From the NCBI RefSeq assembly GCF_964340395.1, contig NC_135567.1, positions 4,657,399 through 4,721,398 on the forward strand: 64,000 nucleotides of DNA, written 5' to 3'. Numbering within the stretch: position 1 is the first letter of the stretch; each line of letters starts with the position of its first letter. The DNA comes from Glandiceps talaboti (lineage: Eukaryota > Hemichordata > Enteropneusta > Spengelidae). The position numbers and the translations under genes are program-made. Positions 36,431 through 47,814 of this stretch are shown here, in pieces. The notes beneath the pieces were generated by a model. It did not search any database. It saw only the letters and a program-made list of their open reading frames with translations, and was not told the DNA's origin.

Positions 36431-37124
36431 ACACAGTGAACCTTGCACACCCCTGTAACATTCATATACCTAGGGACAGCATTGTGCAAATGGCTGTACC
36501 ATATTTCAGTGGAGCCACTGGGGCTGTACCAGCTATGTGTACAATATCTCTGTAACAGCTCTGGCCAACACACTAGGTGTAAAATACTGTACCTAGATTT
36601 GACAGATGTATGACACTGGTATGGCAACATTTATGTAACATGGATGTGAAAAAATAGCAATGCAGCATAATTAATTATGTTTTTACAACTTCCATGTACA
36701 AGTGCTTTTTCCCACAGCCATGCACCAGCTATGTTAGCATAGCTGTAACATAGGTATTTCCCACTGCCATGTACCAGCTATGTAAGCAATGCTAGTCAGA
36801 TATGAACAAAACGGTTGCTACAGGGTATTATTCCACCATAGCTGTTACATGTATGTGCACAACTGTGTGCTCGGTATGCAGTATACACAGATATGGTACT
36901 CGGATGTGCAAAATAGTCTTGGCACAGGGAAGGTATTCCACATACATCCAACAAGCATATTTTTCACAACCATGTACCAGGGCTGTGAAAAAATTTACCC
37001 TTTCAAGGGATTGTGAGGCACATAGGTGGTACATAGCTGTGCTCTTCTTCCTAGCACTAGGATGTGGTTACATCCTAGCAATATGATGTACACATCCTGC
37101 TAGGATGTACAAGGTTCCAAGGTG
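36431..37124. mobile_element. MITE-like dispersed repeat, copy 2
   Basis: Homologue of 28731-29352. The left end CAGTGAACCTTGCACACC and right end GTACAAGGTTCCAAGGTG are imperfect inverted repeats. Interior motifs (CAACTCTGGCCAACACACTAG is shared in shortened form) are collinear with copy 1. Confidence 0.65.
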
Positions 37125-37189
37125 TAATGATGATATTTCCTTTCCTTAAAAGTTGTATTTTTTTAATATTAATAAATATATTTGCATAT

Positions 37190-37385
37190 ATACCTGAAAC
37201 TGTCCTATAATACCTTTATATGGTGACCACTGACCTTGCATTTTGTACTGACCAATGCAACTACCCTATATCATAAATCTATCCTGAAAATTCACACACA
37301 AATTGCATTTGCAAGTACAGCCTGTTTTATTGACAAACATTGCGCCCCTAGTGGCAAGATTTACAGTCCTGTTTTTTTGAGGTCG
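37190..37385 (+). repeat. Dispersed repeat, also at 44700-44890
   Basis: Shares the order TATAATAC.TTTAT.TG, TGACCTTG, TGCTGACCAATG-like, TTGACAAACATTG and CCCC(T/C)AGTGGCAAGA with 44700-44890. Non-coding. Confidence 0.65.
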
Positions 37386-38837
37386 AAATTTATCTATTTT
37401 AGAAAAATCATTCCTGTTTTGTTACTTTTGGGGATTTTTTGACCAAATTCGATTATGTGTGTATATGTTAGCATGTCAAATAACATATTAGTTGTTATTG
37501 TTGGAAAATTTTGTTTCACTTTTTATTTATTTAAATTTTTATTATTATATATCTTTATAAATTTTATCAATTCACATCCATTTTTAAAATAAATTTTATC
37601 AATTCACGTCCAATTTTTACAAACTACATCCCCACCAAGCATCAATTTAGTCCCACTAGTTTCAGATATTAAAATTTATGCACAGACAGAAAGACAGACA
37701 TATGGATATGTTACCATGTCTAAAGCTTGGTAATATCTTATTTTTTAGTTGTGCAAAAATAATGTGTTTTCAAGTGACCTTGTAGGGATTAACAGTGGTT
37801 CCTCAGACCTCATAGGGATTAACAGTGGTTCCTCAGATGAGCAGGGACGATAGTAATCCATAGTATCTATTTTGTGCGATACGGTATGAAATATGAGATA
37901 CATGTAACAGTGTGAGTTTGGGTTTGGGTTTGGAGGTCTCAGAGGAGTGCCATTTTATACACAGTCCTCTCCCTACAGGTCTGCTGATCTCGATTTGTTG
38001 TATTTTCCCTACATAGTCTTTTTTTCCAAGCCATGTTTCAATATACAGTGGCGCCAAACGTCAACCTTTATTACGCATGCCAGAGCAAATGAATTTTTAA
38101 TAGCCGAGTAAGTGAGTAGCACTTGACCCTAAAGCCATGCTATAGGGTCTATGAGAACACCCATGATGAAACATGGATGTCATAGTAACTTGATGATCGT
38201 ATTGAAAATAAAATAGTGTGCCTGATTCAGAGAGCTTTTGACGAAGTTTTGTCAAGAAACACGCTCAGATTTTCCAATTCACATGGTACCTCACAGATTT
38301 ACTCCATATTGACTAATTCAGTGATGAACAATTGAGCACCAAATACTGGCAGGCTCGTAGGTTTTTTAGCCAAACACAATTAGATATATTTAATATTCTT
38401 TTCATTTTTATAACATTTTTATTGTAAAGGCAGAAGATGTTTATGATATATGCTTGAAATTGCTACAAAATAGTTGTAAGACTGTCAAGATTAAAACTAC
38501 TTTAACAAAATATCTATCAGATTTAGAACTATGGCAGATGATTAACTTTATAGAGAATTATATGCAAATCTTTAAAAAAAAAAGTCTATAAAACTTCTAT
38601 AGACGAATTTGCGTAAAGCATGTAAAAATCCAACTAATTAAAAGTACTTCAGAATTTCTATAATAGTCTACAAAAGTTCTATAAAACCTTTTTGTAAGGG
38701 TAGCTGGTTTTTTATGAAAATATGTTTAAGTACTTACCTTATCAACTTGACAAATTGCAGTCAAATATTCTCTGATGTCACATTGTACACGTCACAGAGT
38801 AGATAAATAAGATATTAGTCATCTAAAATCAACTTAC
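37386..38837. other. No recognised feature
   Basis: A duplicated 'AGGGATTAACAGTGGTTCCT' pair lies near 37785-37815. Otherwise AT-rich and featureless, presumably intronic to the ankyrin gene. Confidence 0.4.
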
Positions 38838-38936
38838 GTCAGTTACTGAATTTACTTGGGCCTTAGCTTCCAGCAACAATTTACAGATATCCAAATGCCC
38901 CTTCCAAGCTCCATAATGTAGACTTGTCCATTCTTC
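38838..38936 (-). CDS. Ankyrin-repeat exon (one full repeat, phase 0)
   Basis: A 99-bp minus-strand exon of 33 residues: WTSLHYGAWKGHLDICKLL is the ankyrin TxLHxAxxxGHxxxxxxLL pattern, followed by a VNSVTD turn. The acceptor ends ATTATAG and the donor is a consensus GTAAGT (complement of 38832-38837). Both junctions are phase 0, as in the exon at 5993-6091 downstream on the same strand. Joining the two preserves a 33-residue period. If they are consecutive, the intron is about 32.7 kb and filled with mobile elements. The gene's other exons must lie outside the window or were missed. Parent protein not identified. Confidence 0.8.
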
Positions 38937-39940
38937 CTATAATCAAAGGATACAAATTTATTAATTCCCCTTTTATAATATTGCGATGTATTATATCAAT
39001 AAATATTATTTTAATCACTTTGTGTGAATATACAAATATTTTCTTGAAATGTTTCCTAAGTCTTATTATTATTATTATATAGATTGATTAATGAGTAAGG
39101 TCGGTAATTGTGAGTGACTGTTGGGTCCCACAGCTGCCGACGACAGTGAGCTGGACCCTGCCTGTTGACAAAATGCAGAATGCACACACACAACCACTCA
39201 TTTGTAATTTGCTGTCTCAATCTTAGTTCTCACTAGATAAGATTATACAAAAATCACCTTCACTCTCTGGAAATTCATTTGGCATGGGTAGCATTTAAAA
39301 AAAATGGCAATGGCATGACTTTGTTGGAATTATGGTATACCATATATTCGTGTCCCTGTTTCTTATCTGTATTCTTTAATATTATTTTATCAAGAGTGAT
39401 ATACATAACTATACATAATACATAATGTATTACCTACCACACAAGTTACAGACCATGTCACGTTCTATTCTTCAATATAAAGGGATTAATACACATTGTA
39501 CATTTTCTATTTTGGACACTACCCGGTACATGTTATTGACACTAATACAAATCACCACATCTCATCTGACTTCAGTTTGTATTATACATTGTAGGTATTA
39601 GCACCTAAAATTCTCTAACATACCAGTGACTTTACTATATCTATAATGGTAATGTCACTATACCAATGTTATGGACACTACATGGACCGTTTTGTATGTG
39701 TTATGCATGTGAAACTCATTTAAAACTTACATAAACTTTAGCTTTTCGAAACTTAGAAATATTACCTTCAAGGCTACAACTAATCTACAAATTGCCTTAG
39801 TAGACACACACAAACTCTAGTTCTGCTAGGGGAGATCCCTAGGACTTCCTCACCCCCAGAGGTCACGCACGCAGTCAACCAACAATCAGATACGCCAAAA
39901 TTTACTTTCATAATGGTATTAAACTTGTCGTAAACATTTT
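38937..39940. other. No recognised feature
   Basis: AT-rich spacer, presumably intronic or upstream of the ankyrin exon. Confidence 0.4.
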
Positions 39941-40931
39941 AACCAATGGCACTGTAGCACAACTGTACAGTCTTAAAAAAATGTTTATCCACATGTTGAA
40001 CCATGCTAGATATAGGTGTTCATTTGCTGAATGATTATCCAGTTGCCTATCCAACCATGCTGTTATCTTTGCAATATATGCAATCGTTTGGCTGTTGGTA
40101 TGGGTGTGGTCTTGTTGCTAGGCAATTTAAAAATAATTATTCATGTCTATTACTTCCTGTTGTTATCTTTGCAATAAACGTGATCATTTGGCGTGGCCTT
40201 GTTGCTAAATAAATTTACACACATTTTATGGAAGTTTTTTCACTTGTCTATTAATCCCTGTTGTTATCTGTGAAATACACGACCGTTTGGCTGTTGCTAT
40301 AGGTGTGGTCATGGTTGCTATGGATATTTGCATACAATCTTTGAATGTTTACTGACTTGTTTGACCAAAATATACTGCAATTTGGTTGTTGGTAAGGGTG
40401 TGGTCATGGTTGTTAAGGCCATTTTTACACCTAATTTGCATATCTTTCATGGAATCATTGTATCCTTAGTATTTCTTCATCCATACATCCCTAGATGCAT
40501 TCCCATTAAATTCCAGCCCTGTCTGCTCAGTGGTTTTGGAATTATAGATATTTGACCAAAAGACACATTGTTAGCCCTAATTTGCATATCACAGATGGGA
40601 CCATTAAAAACGGTGACAGTAAAAACACCCTGAAAAACGTTTCACCCAAATTTCAGCATAATCTGCCCAGTAGTTTCTGAGTTTAAGTTTTTTGATCAAA
40701 AATATCATGTTTTTACCCAAATCTGAAACCGATGGTAAGAACATTTGGATTTGAACAATTTCCCAACTTGACAGCCAAGGTAATGGACCCACCAAATATC
40801 ATGGCAATCGGTTCAGCGGGTTTTGACTTTAAGTTGTTTACACACACACACACATCGACACACATATTGACAGACAGACAGACGCCAGGTGATCCCTATA
40901 GCAATACTGAACCTCAGTTCAGTTGTGCTAA
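39941..40931 (+). mobile_element. Helitron-like element, both ends visible
   Basis: The 5' end is CACTGTAGCACAACTGTACAG. It is followed by about four tandem TGTTG.TATGGGTGTGG units and a second repeat type (TTTTTACACCTAATTTGCATAT). Then come CA and (GACA)n tracts, and finally a hairpin ACTGAAC/GTTCAGT (40906-40923), TGTG and CTAA (40928-40931). The 3' TTCAGTTGTGCTAA is the inverse of the 5' TTAGCACAACTG-like end. This subterminal inverted copy is a feature described for Helentron-type elements. No Rep/helicase gene, so non-autonomous. Confidence 0.65.
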
Positions 40932-41119
40932 TTATGATGGATTGATTTAGATGTGATGGTACATGGTCAACCTCATTTGCATAATTTTGAATAAAACAAG
41001 TTTCGTGTTACAATCATGTCATGATTGACATAATACACAAATATCCTTTGCACCTGCCATACTTAGTAGACTGAGTGACCATTATATAATATAAGGTATT
41101 GGTCAGGAGAAATTGCAGT

Positions 41120-41771
41120 GACAGGGGATAATAGAATAAAGTGGGACCTAATTAAACTTAAGATCAGACCATCCAGTATAGCAAGAAAAAAAACTAAACA
41201 TTGTAAACAAAACATTGTTGATCTGGAAAACAGGATTGCCTAATTACAGAGGAAGATTTCCATTTCCCCCAATGAGCTCTACCTCGCCAATCTACCTTGC
41301 TTGAGATCTACCTGGTATCAAAAGGGGGAAGGGGAAGATTAAGTATTTCCTGAACTTAGAAAAGCATCACAAAAAGAAATGAATGTATCAAGCCACGCAC
41401 TTGAAGAAAGACCATAATGTAATCATTAACCAGCTAACATAAACTGTATCAGGAATCAGATCTTTCTACTCAAATTTATACGAGGTCCAGCCATTTGGGG
41501 AGGAAGAATGTAATGCTAGGAGACCCTGATACAGAATCTCAGGAATTACTTGATACCATCTTGCAACAGAGAGCTTTTTAATACATTAGCCACGATGACA
41601 GTTAATACATCGTCTGCAAATGGTGGGATAACAGTAGAGTTTTCTATAAACATTTTTGGCCATTACTGAATGCTTAGGTGGTGGATTCCTTCAATACGGC
41701 TTTTGAACAAAGAGAGTTCTCAATCTCCCAGAAACAAAGTATCATTACTCTGATAGACAAAAGCGCCAATG
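41120..41771 (+). pseudogene. L1-like LINE fragment, EN-RT junction
   Basis: Plus-frame blocks follow the linker and start of RT in L1/Tx1-like LINEs: KWDLIKLKIRPSSIARKK (about 41138), then WYQKGEGEDLVSFLNLEKHH, the usual 'WxEEGEKxTKYFLNLEKR' motif (about 41310). Further on is SFNTAFEQREFSISQKQSII (about 41690), the RT 'FNxAFxxGELSISQRRGII' motif. Stops and frame changes are frequent. It breaks off where the next Helitron-like element begins. Confidence 0.65.
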
Positions 41772-42290
41772 GTGCTTTAGCACAACTGTTGACAGAACAC
41801 ATTAATTTTCTGTAATGATTATGTGGTCTTTTGTGCTATACATGTTTGCATACATTCTTTGAATGTGTATTCCCGTGCCTTCTCATACATGGTGTTATAT
41901 CTGCAATATACACAATAATTTAATATTACTATGGGTGTGGTCTTGTTGCTAGGCATATCTACATACAATTTTGCAATGCTCATCCATTTACCTTACCGTC
42001 ACCAGTGTTATTTTGGCATTATGTCATTGTTTACCTTTATTGCTAAGGGCATTTACACATTTTACATATTTTACAATAATGTTTACTCAATCGCCTACCC
42101 ATCCCATGTGACTGTTGCTAAGGGCGTGGTCATGGTTGCTAGGGCCAATTACATATGTATGACACATTCACAATTTGCAGACTAACAGTAACACTTTCTG
42201 AATTATAACCAAATTTCTTCTCCAGTAGTTCGATAGGTAAAGTTCATTTATACCAAAATCACTTACAAGACAGACAGACAGACAGACAGT
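41772..42290 (+). mobile_element. Helitron-like element, short copy abutting the LINE
   Basis: The 5' signature GCTTTAGCACAACTGTTGAC begins directly after the LINE RT block, suggesting insertion into it. Two or three TATGGGTGTGG/TTGCTAGGCATAT units follow, then GACAAGACAGACAGACAGACA. No terminal hairpin is visible. Confidence 0.55.
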
Positions 42291-43175
42291 TTACCTTGAA
42301 CCAACCTGTTATACACTGTTAAAGTTATGTAAACAATGTTTCCAAGCAACCTCAAGGAGAGATTAATTGTAGTGCCATTCACACACACTCGTTACATTAT
42401 GTTAAGTACCTCATAAAATTGTTAATGGTTTAATGAGATCAATAAAACAATAATTTCTGAATACTCCTAATAATGAACTTGAACAAAAAAGTAAATGTAA
42501 GTAGGCTTCAGTAAATACTATGAGCAATAATTTCACCATAAAATAGTTGTGAGCAATAACTCTAACCTAAAATGGTTAAATTCATCTTATCCCCCTGTAA
42601 ACCTGTTGTTTTTTGAAATGTTGTGAAATTAATAGAATAATTTTCCACAATCCAAAGATTACCAGAATATCTCCATCTACTATGGAATAATATTAATTCC
42701 CTCTTACTACTAGCCTGGGTCCCCCTGCAGTCAAACCAAAAATGCATGACTAACATAAGTATCATCTACTAGAGATTGCCAGAGTTGAGGAAGCAATGTG
42801 AAAGAGGCTTATCAATAATGAACTTGATCAAAATGTAATGTCTCAATGATGATGATTGCGGTATTGCATTTTTGCACTGGATTGTTTCCAATTTATTGAG
42901 ACTTCTGTATGGCCCACTCATAACATGACTCTTAACTAAGAATTAAGATACAACACAAAAACTCTGCCATTTGTTAATTGACCTTACTGATAAGTAATGA
43001 GTATTTATTTTGGATTTAAGCAACTTTCCTTTAGGTCTGTTCATATTGCTTGAATACAATTGTAAATTAACTTTGAATAAACACAGGTAATCCCCTAGGC
43101 TAATCACATCTCTAGTCTGTGCATAAATATGTACTTTTCCATATATTGAAATGTCACCATGCATTAAAAGCTTGA
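42291..43175. other. No recognised feature
   Basis: AT-rich spacer, no supported gene. Confidence 0.4.
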
Positions 43176-43551
43176 TTAGGCCAAATAAAAAACATTCTTT
43201 GGTTTCGGTTACCCGACCCCCACCTATTTTTTCACGCCGACCCTAAATTTTGTTTTTACGTATTTGCGAAAAATAACAATAACATTGCGAAAATCGTGAA
43301 ATCTCACAAGAAATAGTGGGTGCACAAACTGACATCAACTTAAAAAAGACAATATAAAACTATTCTGTAATGGCTGTACATCTGATAGGAAGAAATAAAC
43401 AGCACAGACTGAGACCATATTGAAAACAATGGAAAACCTCACACATGAAAACAAATATAATAAAATTAAAAAAAAAAAATTTACTTACCCCACCTATTTT
43501 AAAATTGAATGTAATTGGAACCACGCAATTTTTTTGGTTATGCCTTACTAG
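43176..43551. mobile_element. MITE-like element with imperfect inverted ends
   Basis: The left end (GGCCAAATAAAAAACATTC, then GGTT..GGTTAC and CCCACCTATTTT) and the complement of the right end (GGCATAACCAAAAAAATTG, then GGTTCCAATTAC and ATAGGTGGGG) show matching blocks in the same order. About 375 bp, no coding. Confidence 0.45.
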
Positions 43552-43680
43552 TGGTTAGCTGTGTTAACTGTTTACAAGTCACTTCCTGCATGTATGTACA
43601 ATAAAGATTATTCTTAACGATTATTTTTTTCGGTGTTCTGCAAAAATAAACTTGGTCTGTCTATTTAACTTTTTTAGAAT

Positions 43681-44690
43681 ATAGTGCCAATGTCATTGTA
43701 GCACAACTGTATTTAGGTGTTGTTATGGGTGAAGTCTTGTTGCTAGGCATATTGCATCCATATTTTTGAATCCGTATTCACTTACCTACCCATTCCTGTT
43801 GTTATCTTTGTAATATGCATCATTTCACTGTTGCTAAGGGCTTGGTCTTGGTTGCAAAGGCACATTGTGTCATAATGTTTTCAACAATAACTGCAGAATA
43901 ACACCCCCAGTAGTGGTTCTGTTGTCCACTATGAAGTTTCGCTTTAGCAAAGTGATGATGACTCACACACACTAACGAACACATTTCACACAGAAAGTTG
44001 GTAAAATATAGTACTTTATAGTCATGTTACAAAAATTCTATTTTTACCCTTATTTTTACATATTAATAACCAAATCAATGTGTCTTCAACAAACTTATAT
44101 CTGCTCATTCCAAGACACCTACACAACACATTTCAACTCGATTGGCTCAGTAGTTTTAGAGAAGACTTTAACACATTTTTACCAAATATTCTATTTTAGA
44201 CCTAATTTGCAGAGCAACGACCCAATGAACCTGTCTTGAATAAACTTACATCTGCTCATAAAATCAGACACACACAAGAAATTTCAACTTAATTGGCCCA
44301 GTAGTTTTAGAGAAGATTTTTGAAGCATTTTTACCCACAATTCTGTTTTTTACATCTAATTTGCATATTAATAAACCACTCAATTTGTCTTGTACAAACT
44401 TATATCTGCTCATCCCAAAGACATCCACACAACAAATTTCAATTCATTTGGCCCAGTAGTTTTGGAGCAGAAGATTTTTGAAGCATTTTTACAAAAAAAT
44501 TAATTTTAGACCTAATTTGCATATTAATAACCCAGTCAAATTGTCTTGAACAAACTTATATCTACTCATCCCAAGACACTCACATGACAAATTTCAACTC
44601 AATTGGCTCAGTAATTTTCGAGAAGATTTTTGAAACATTTTTACAAAAATATATTTTAGACCTAACTTGCATATTTATTAGCTGACCATA
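43681..44690 (+). mobile_element. Helitron-like element with ~153-bp tandem array
   Basis: The 5' end CATTGTAGCACAACTGTATTT is followed by two TGTTGCTA..GG.(C/T)T.GG units. Then about 4.3 tandem units of 148-158 bp begin near 44047, 44202, 44353, 44511 and 44659, each with CCTAATTTGCATATTAATAA, a TTGTCTTGAACAAACTTATATC-like segment and AATTGGC(T/C)CAGTA.TTT. No terminal hairpin found. Confidence 0.65.
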
Positions 44691-44699
44691 TATGTTTAC

Positions 44700-44890
44700 A
44701 TAATTATATACCTATAATACTTTTATGTGATGACCTTTGACCTTGAAATTTGTGCTGACCAATGTAACTAAACATTACAAATCTATAATGAAAGTTTGGA
44801 CAAACAATTATATTATGAAGTATAGAAGATACTTGACAAACATTGTGCCCCCAGTGGCAAGACTTACTGGGTTTTTTTAGGTCACAATTT
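44700..44890 (+). repeat. Dispersed repeat, also at 37190-37385
   Basis: See 37190-37385. The two copies are in the same orientation. Confidence 0.6.
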
Positions 44891-45655
44891 GTCATGGAAG
44901 ACAGGCAGAACAAATGAAACATGCTACTAACTGGAGATAAGTGTAAGTTTGTTGAGAACTAAGTCTTTTTACTAAAACAGTTCATAAACCTTGCACATAC
45001 TCAGAATGGTTAACCTAGAAATGTTGGATGTTTATAAGAGAATAATTTGAATTGGTAGTGAAAGCACTTCCTCAATAATTTCACTAACCAAATTAAAAGA
45101 ATAAAATTGTCACCAATTCCATGAATAAAAAAATTACAGTTTTGCTTACAGATTGATACATGAGAAAAGATTTGCCGATTTGTTCTGGCATGGAAGTATC
45201 ACCCACTATTCTTGAATGGTAAACTCCAAACAAATTTGTCTTTACAGATGTCACATACATGTACATGTGTAATCTTATTGAATACATATTTCATTCAATG
45301 AGCCATTTGTGATAGTTTTGATTAGAATGGAATTCATTGCAAGGATTACATTTCATGTTAAAACAACATTACAGAGTTCGTTGCAATACATGAATGGGGG
45401 GGGGGGGGGTTCGGTGGATTGTTCCATTGGGCCGACAAAAAGGCACTGAATCCCCCCCCTATATATAACCCAAAACAGGCTAAAGCACGATAACCCCCCT
45501 CCCCCCCACACACACACATCATATTCACATGACAGGTACTTTTTTATCGTAACTCAGTGTGGACTACTTGACAGTCTTGCAAATACATTATAAGATCCCA
45601 GGTTAGGATTATCATAAAATTATTGACTACACAGGGTAAATATATTCCAACAAGA
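44891..45655. other. No recognised feature
   Basis: Contains a G-run at about 45398 and C-runs at 45455 and 45495. No gene seen. Confidence 0.4.
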
Positions 45656-46100
45656 ATCTTGACAGTGAAAGGAAGGGGGAAAGCTTGAGAAGGGAATGTA
45701 TACATCTCTCATGGGGGTCTGAGGGGGTCTCCCCCTAGAAGCCCTGGAGGTTTTTTACTCTGGAAAGTAAATTTTGAGACTATTCAGACACTTTCAGATA
45801 ATAATTTTCAAGCTTTACAAGACAGCACCAACATGTACAAAACAACTACATAGGGTTGAAATATTTTTGAAATATAGTTTTTATAGCACCTTGACGGAAT
45901 AGCTTGAGACTGGGATGTGTCCACCTCATGTGGGGGGGGGGGGGTCCTAGGGGTCTCATCCTAAAAGCCCTGGAGATTAATTTTACTCTTAAAACCAATT
46001 TTAGGCTATTCAGACCCTTTCAAGCAATACATGTAACCTCCAAGCTTTACAAGACAGCACCATCAAGTATCAGAAACTATTCTTTATACCTTACTTAGGG
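45656..46100. repeat. Two tandem copies of a ~225-bp unit
   Basis: Both copies carry AGCTTGAGA.TGG.ATGT, a G-rich GGGGTCT tract, AAGCCCTGGAG, a TATTCAGAC motif, and CAAGCTTTACAAGACAGCACCA. Starts are near 45680 and 45900. Confidence 0.75.
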
Positions 46101-46434
46101 TTTAAATATGTTCTTAAAAAGTTAAATGGCATTATTATAATAAAGGTCAGCACATCTAATGGTAGTACCATTGGTAAGGGAGATTTGGAGTTTTAAGGCA
46201 ATTATAGACTATCTTGGCAAACATTTCACACCTTTAATATTCGATCACTCATCGTTGAAAGTTGGTGCTGTGGTAGGCGATAGAATGCTACGAGGTTTGA
46301 CACATCTTCCCATCTTTGAGAACAGATATGTCAAACCTTGTAGCCCTATAGTGCATACATCCAATGTTAGCATAACCATGGCTGGCCACAGTACCATATA
46401 TAACCACACGTTGTTACAGTTTGTTAATATCATA
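46101..46434. other. No recognised feature
   Basis: A 97-residue plus frame (46159-46452) and an overlapping minus frame lack motifs. Confidence 0.35.
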
Positions 46435-47160
46435 ACTAGGCAAAGCCCATAAGGTCACGCAGGGTAGATTCATTTGTGACCAGCTGCCTCACGATGATAT
46501 TGTAGATAGCGCCCTCTGTGTGGAGATGTGCACAGTATATAGAACACGCATACGAAGTCATTGTGCTGCAATGCATCCTTCCAAAAAACATCACATAGTA
46601 TATAGGACGCACATGTGTACTAGTCATTGAGCCACTACAAGCTATTACAGTGCCCAATTCATAATTTCAAAGTTGATGTAATAATGATAATTTTTATTTA
46701 AAAAGTCAGACATTGTTCAAATAAATATTGCAAAATGAATAGAAAATAACCTACTTTAGATCACAAGGTGTTTGTGCTAATGTATTAAACAAACTAAATT
46801 TATGATTGAACAGTTACTTGAATATGAATAAAGTGGAGAATATATACTCTGCACCAAGCTTATGAAGAAAAAAACAACACTTTTCATATGCCAAGGATCA
46901 CTATTTGTTCTGTAAGTCATAATATAAATATCATAACTAGGCAAACCCCTTAAGCTCCCACAGGGTAGATTAATTCATGACTGGCTGCCTAATGATGATA
47001 TCATAGATAGCGCCCTTCGCATGGAGAATGTGCATAAGTATTTAGAATATGCATGCATAGTCATTGTACCGCAATGCATCCTTGGGTAAAACCATTAAAA
47101 AAAAACATCGCATAGTATATATGACGCGCATGCGTACTAGTCATTGAGCCACTATGCAGC
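46435..47160. repeat. Two dispersed copies of a ~210-bp repeat, 490 bp apart
   Basis: Copies at 46435-46635 and 46932-47155 share AACTAGGCAAA.CCC, AGGGTAGATT, TAGATAGCGCCC, GTCATTGT.C.GCAATGCATC, CATAGTATATA and TACTAGTCATTGAGCCACTA in order. Non-coding; the intervening 300 bp shows nothing. Confidence 0.75.
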
Positions 47161-47814
47161 AGCTTAGCGGCTGCTGCGCAAGCATCCCCAGTACAATGCA
47201 TGTGTACACTACAGGTTAATAGCTGAAAATAAACTTTACCATATACCACATTTTGACTCAAGAAACTACGTAGGTGTAGTGAAGCTACATGTATTTTATC
47301 ATACTCGTAGGACATGCAGTTGTGTAGTACTAGTACAGTTTTTTGCTGCCTTCTGAATGAGAGATAGTCCTGCTTGCAGACGGTGCATGCGTTTCGCCCA
47401 GTTAAGCCAGGGACAACTTACTCCATATGCAAACAGGACTAAGCGAGAGAGTGCTGACCGGACCGGTTGTTGATCGTATAAGTTACTGCTCGAAACTGCA
47501 TGGGGTAGAAATTAGACTGCCCGGATAAAGCTAGGGGTTCAATGCTACAAATGTATATGTATAGAGTAGACAGAAAAAACTGCAATCAGGCTTCTACTAG
47601 TAATTATTGTGGTTTTGGTATATTGACGCTAGTACATGGTATCTCAATGTAGCACACTTGTGTGGTTTCACACAACTTATTTGTCAGCAAAATTACTAGT
47701 ATTCTTTTGTTTTCATTACTGTAAATTTACCAAACCGTCTCACCTTTTTCTTTAGTCTAACAATATAGCTTCCGCTAATTTCTAAAGTACAGCCATTTTT
47801 GTTTTGTTTCCTTT
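47161..47814. other. No recognised feature
   Basis: No gene, RNA or repeat boundary recognised. Confidence 0.4.

Noticed and set aside
46159-46452. 97-residue plus-strand frame
   Set aside because: Overlaps a minus-strand frame of similar quality and has no motif.
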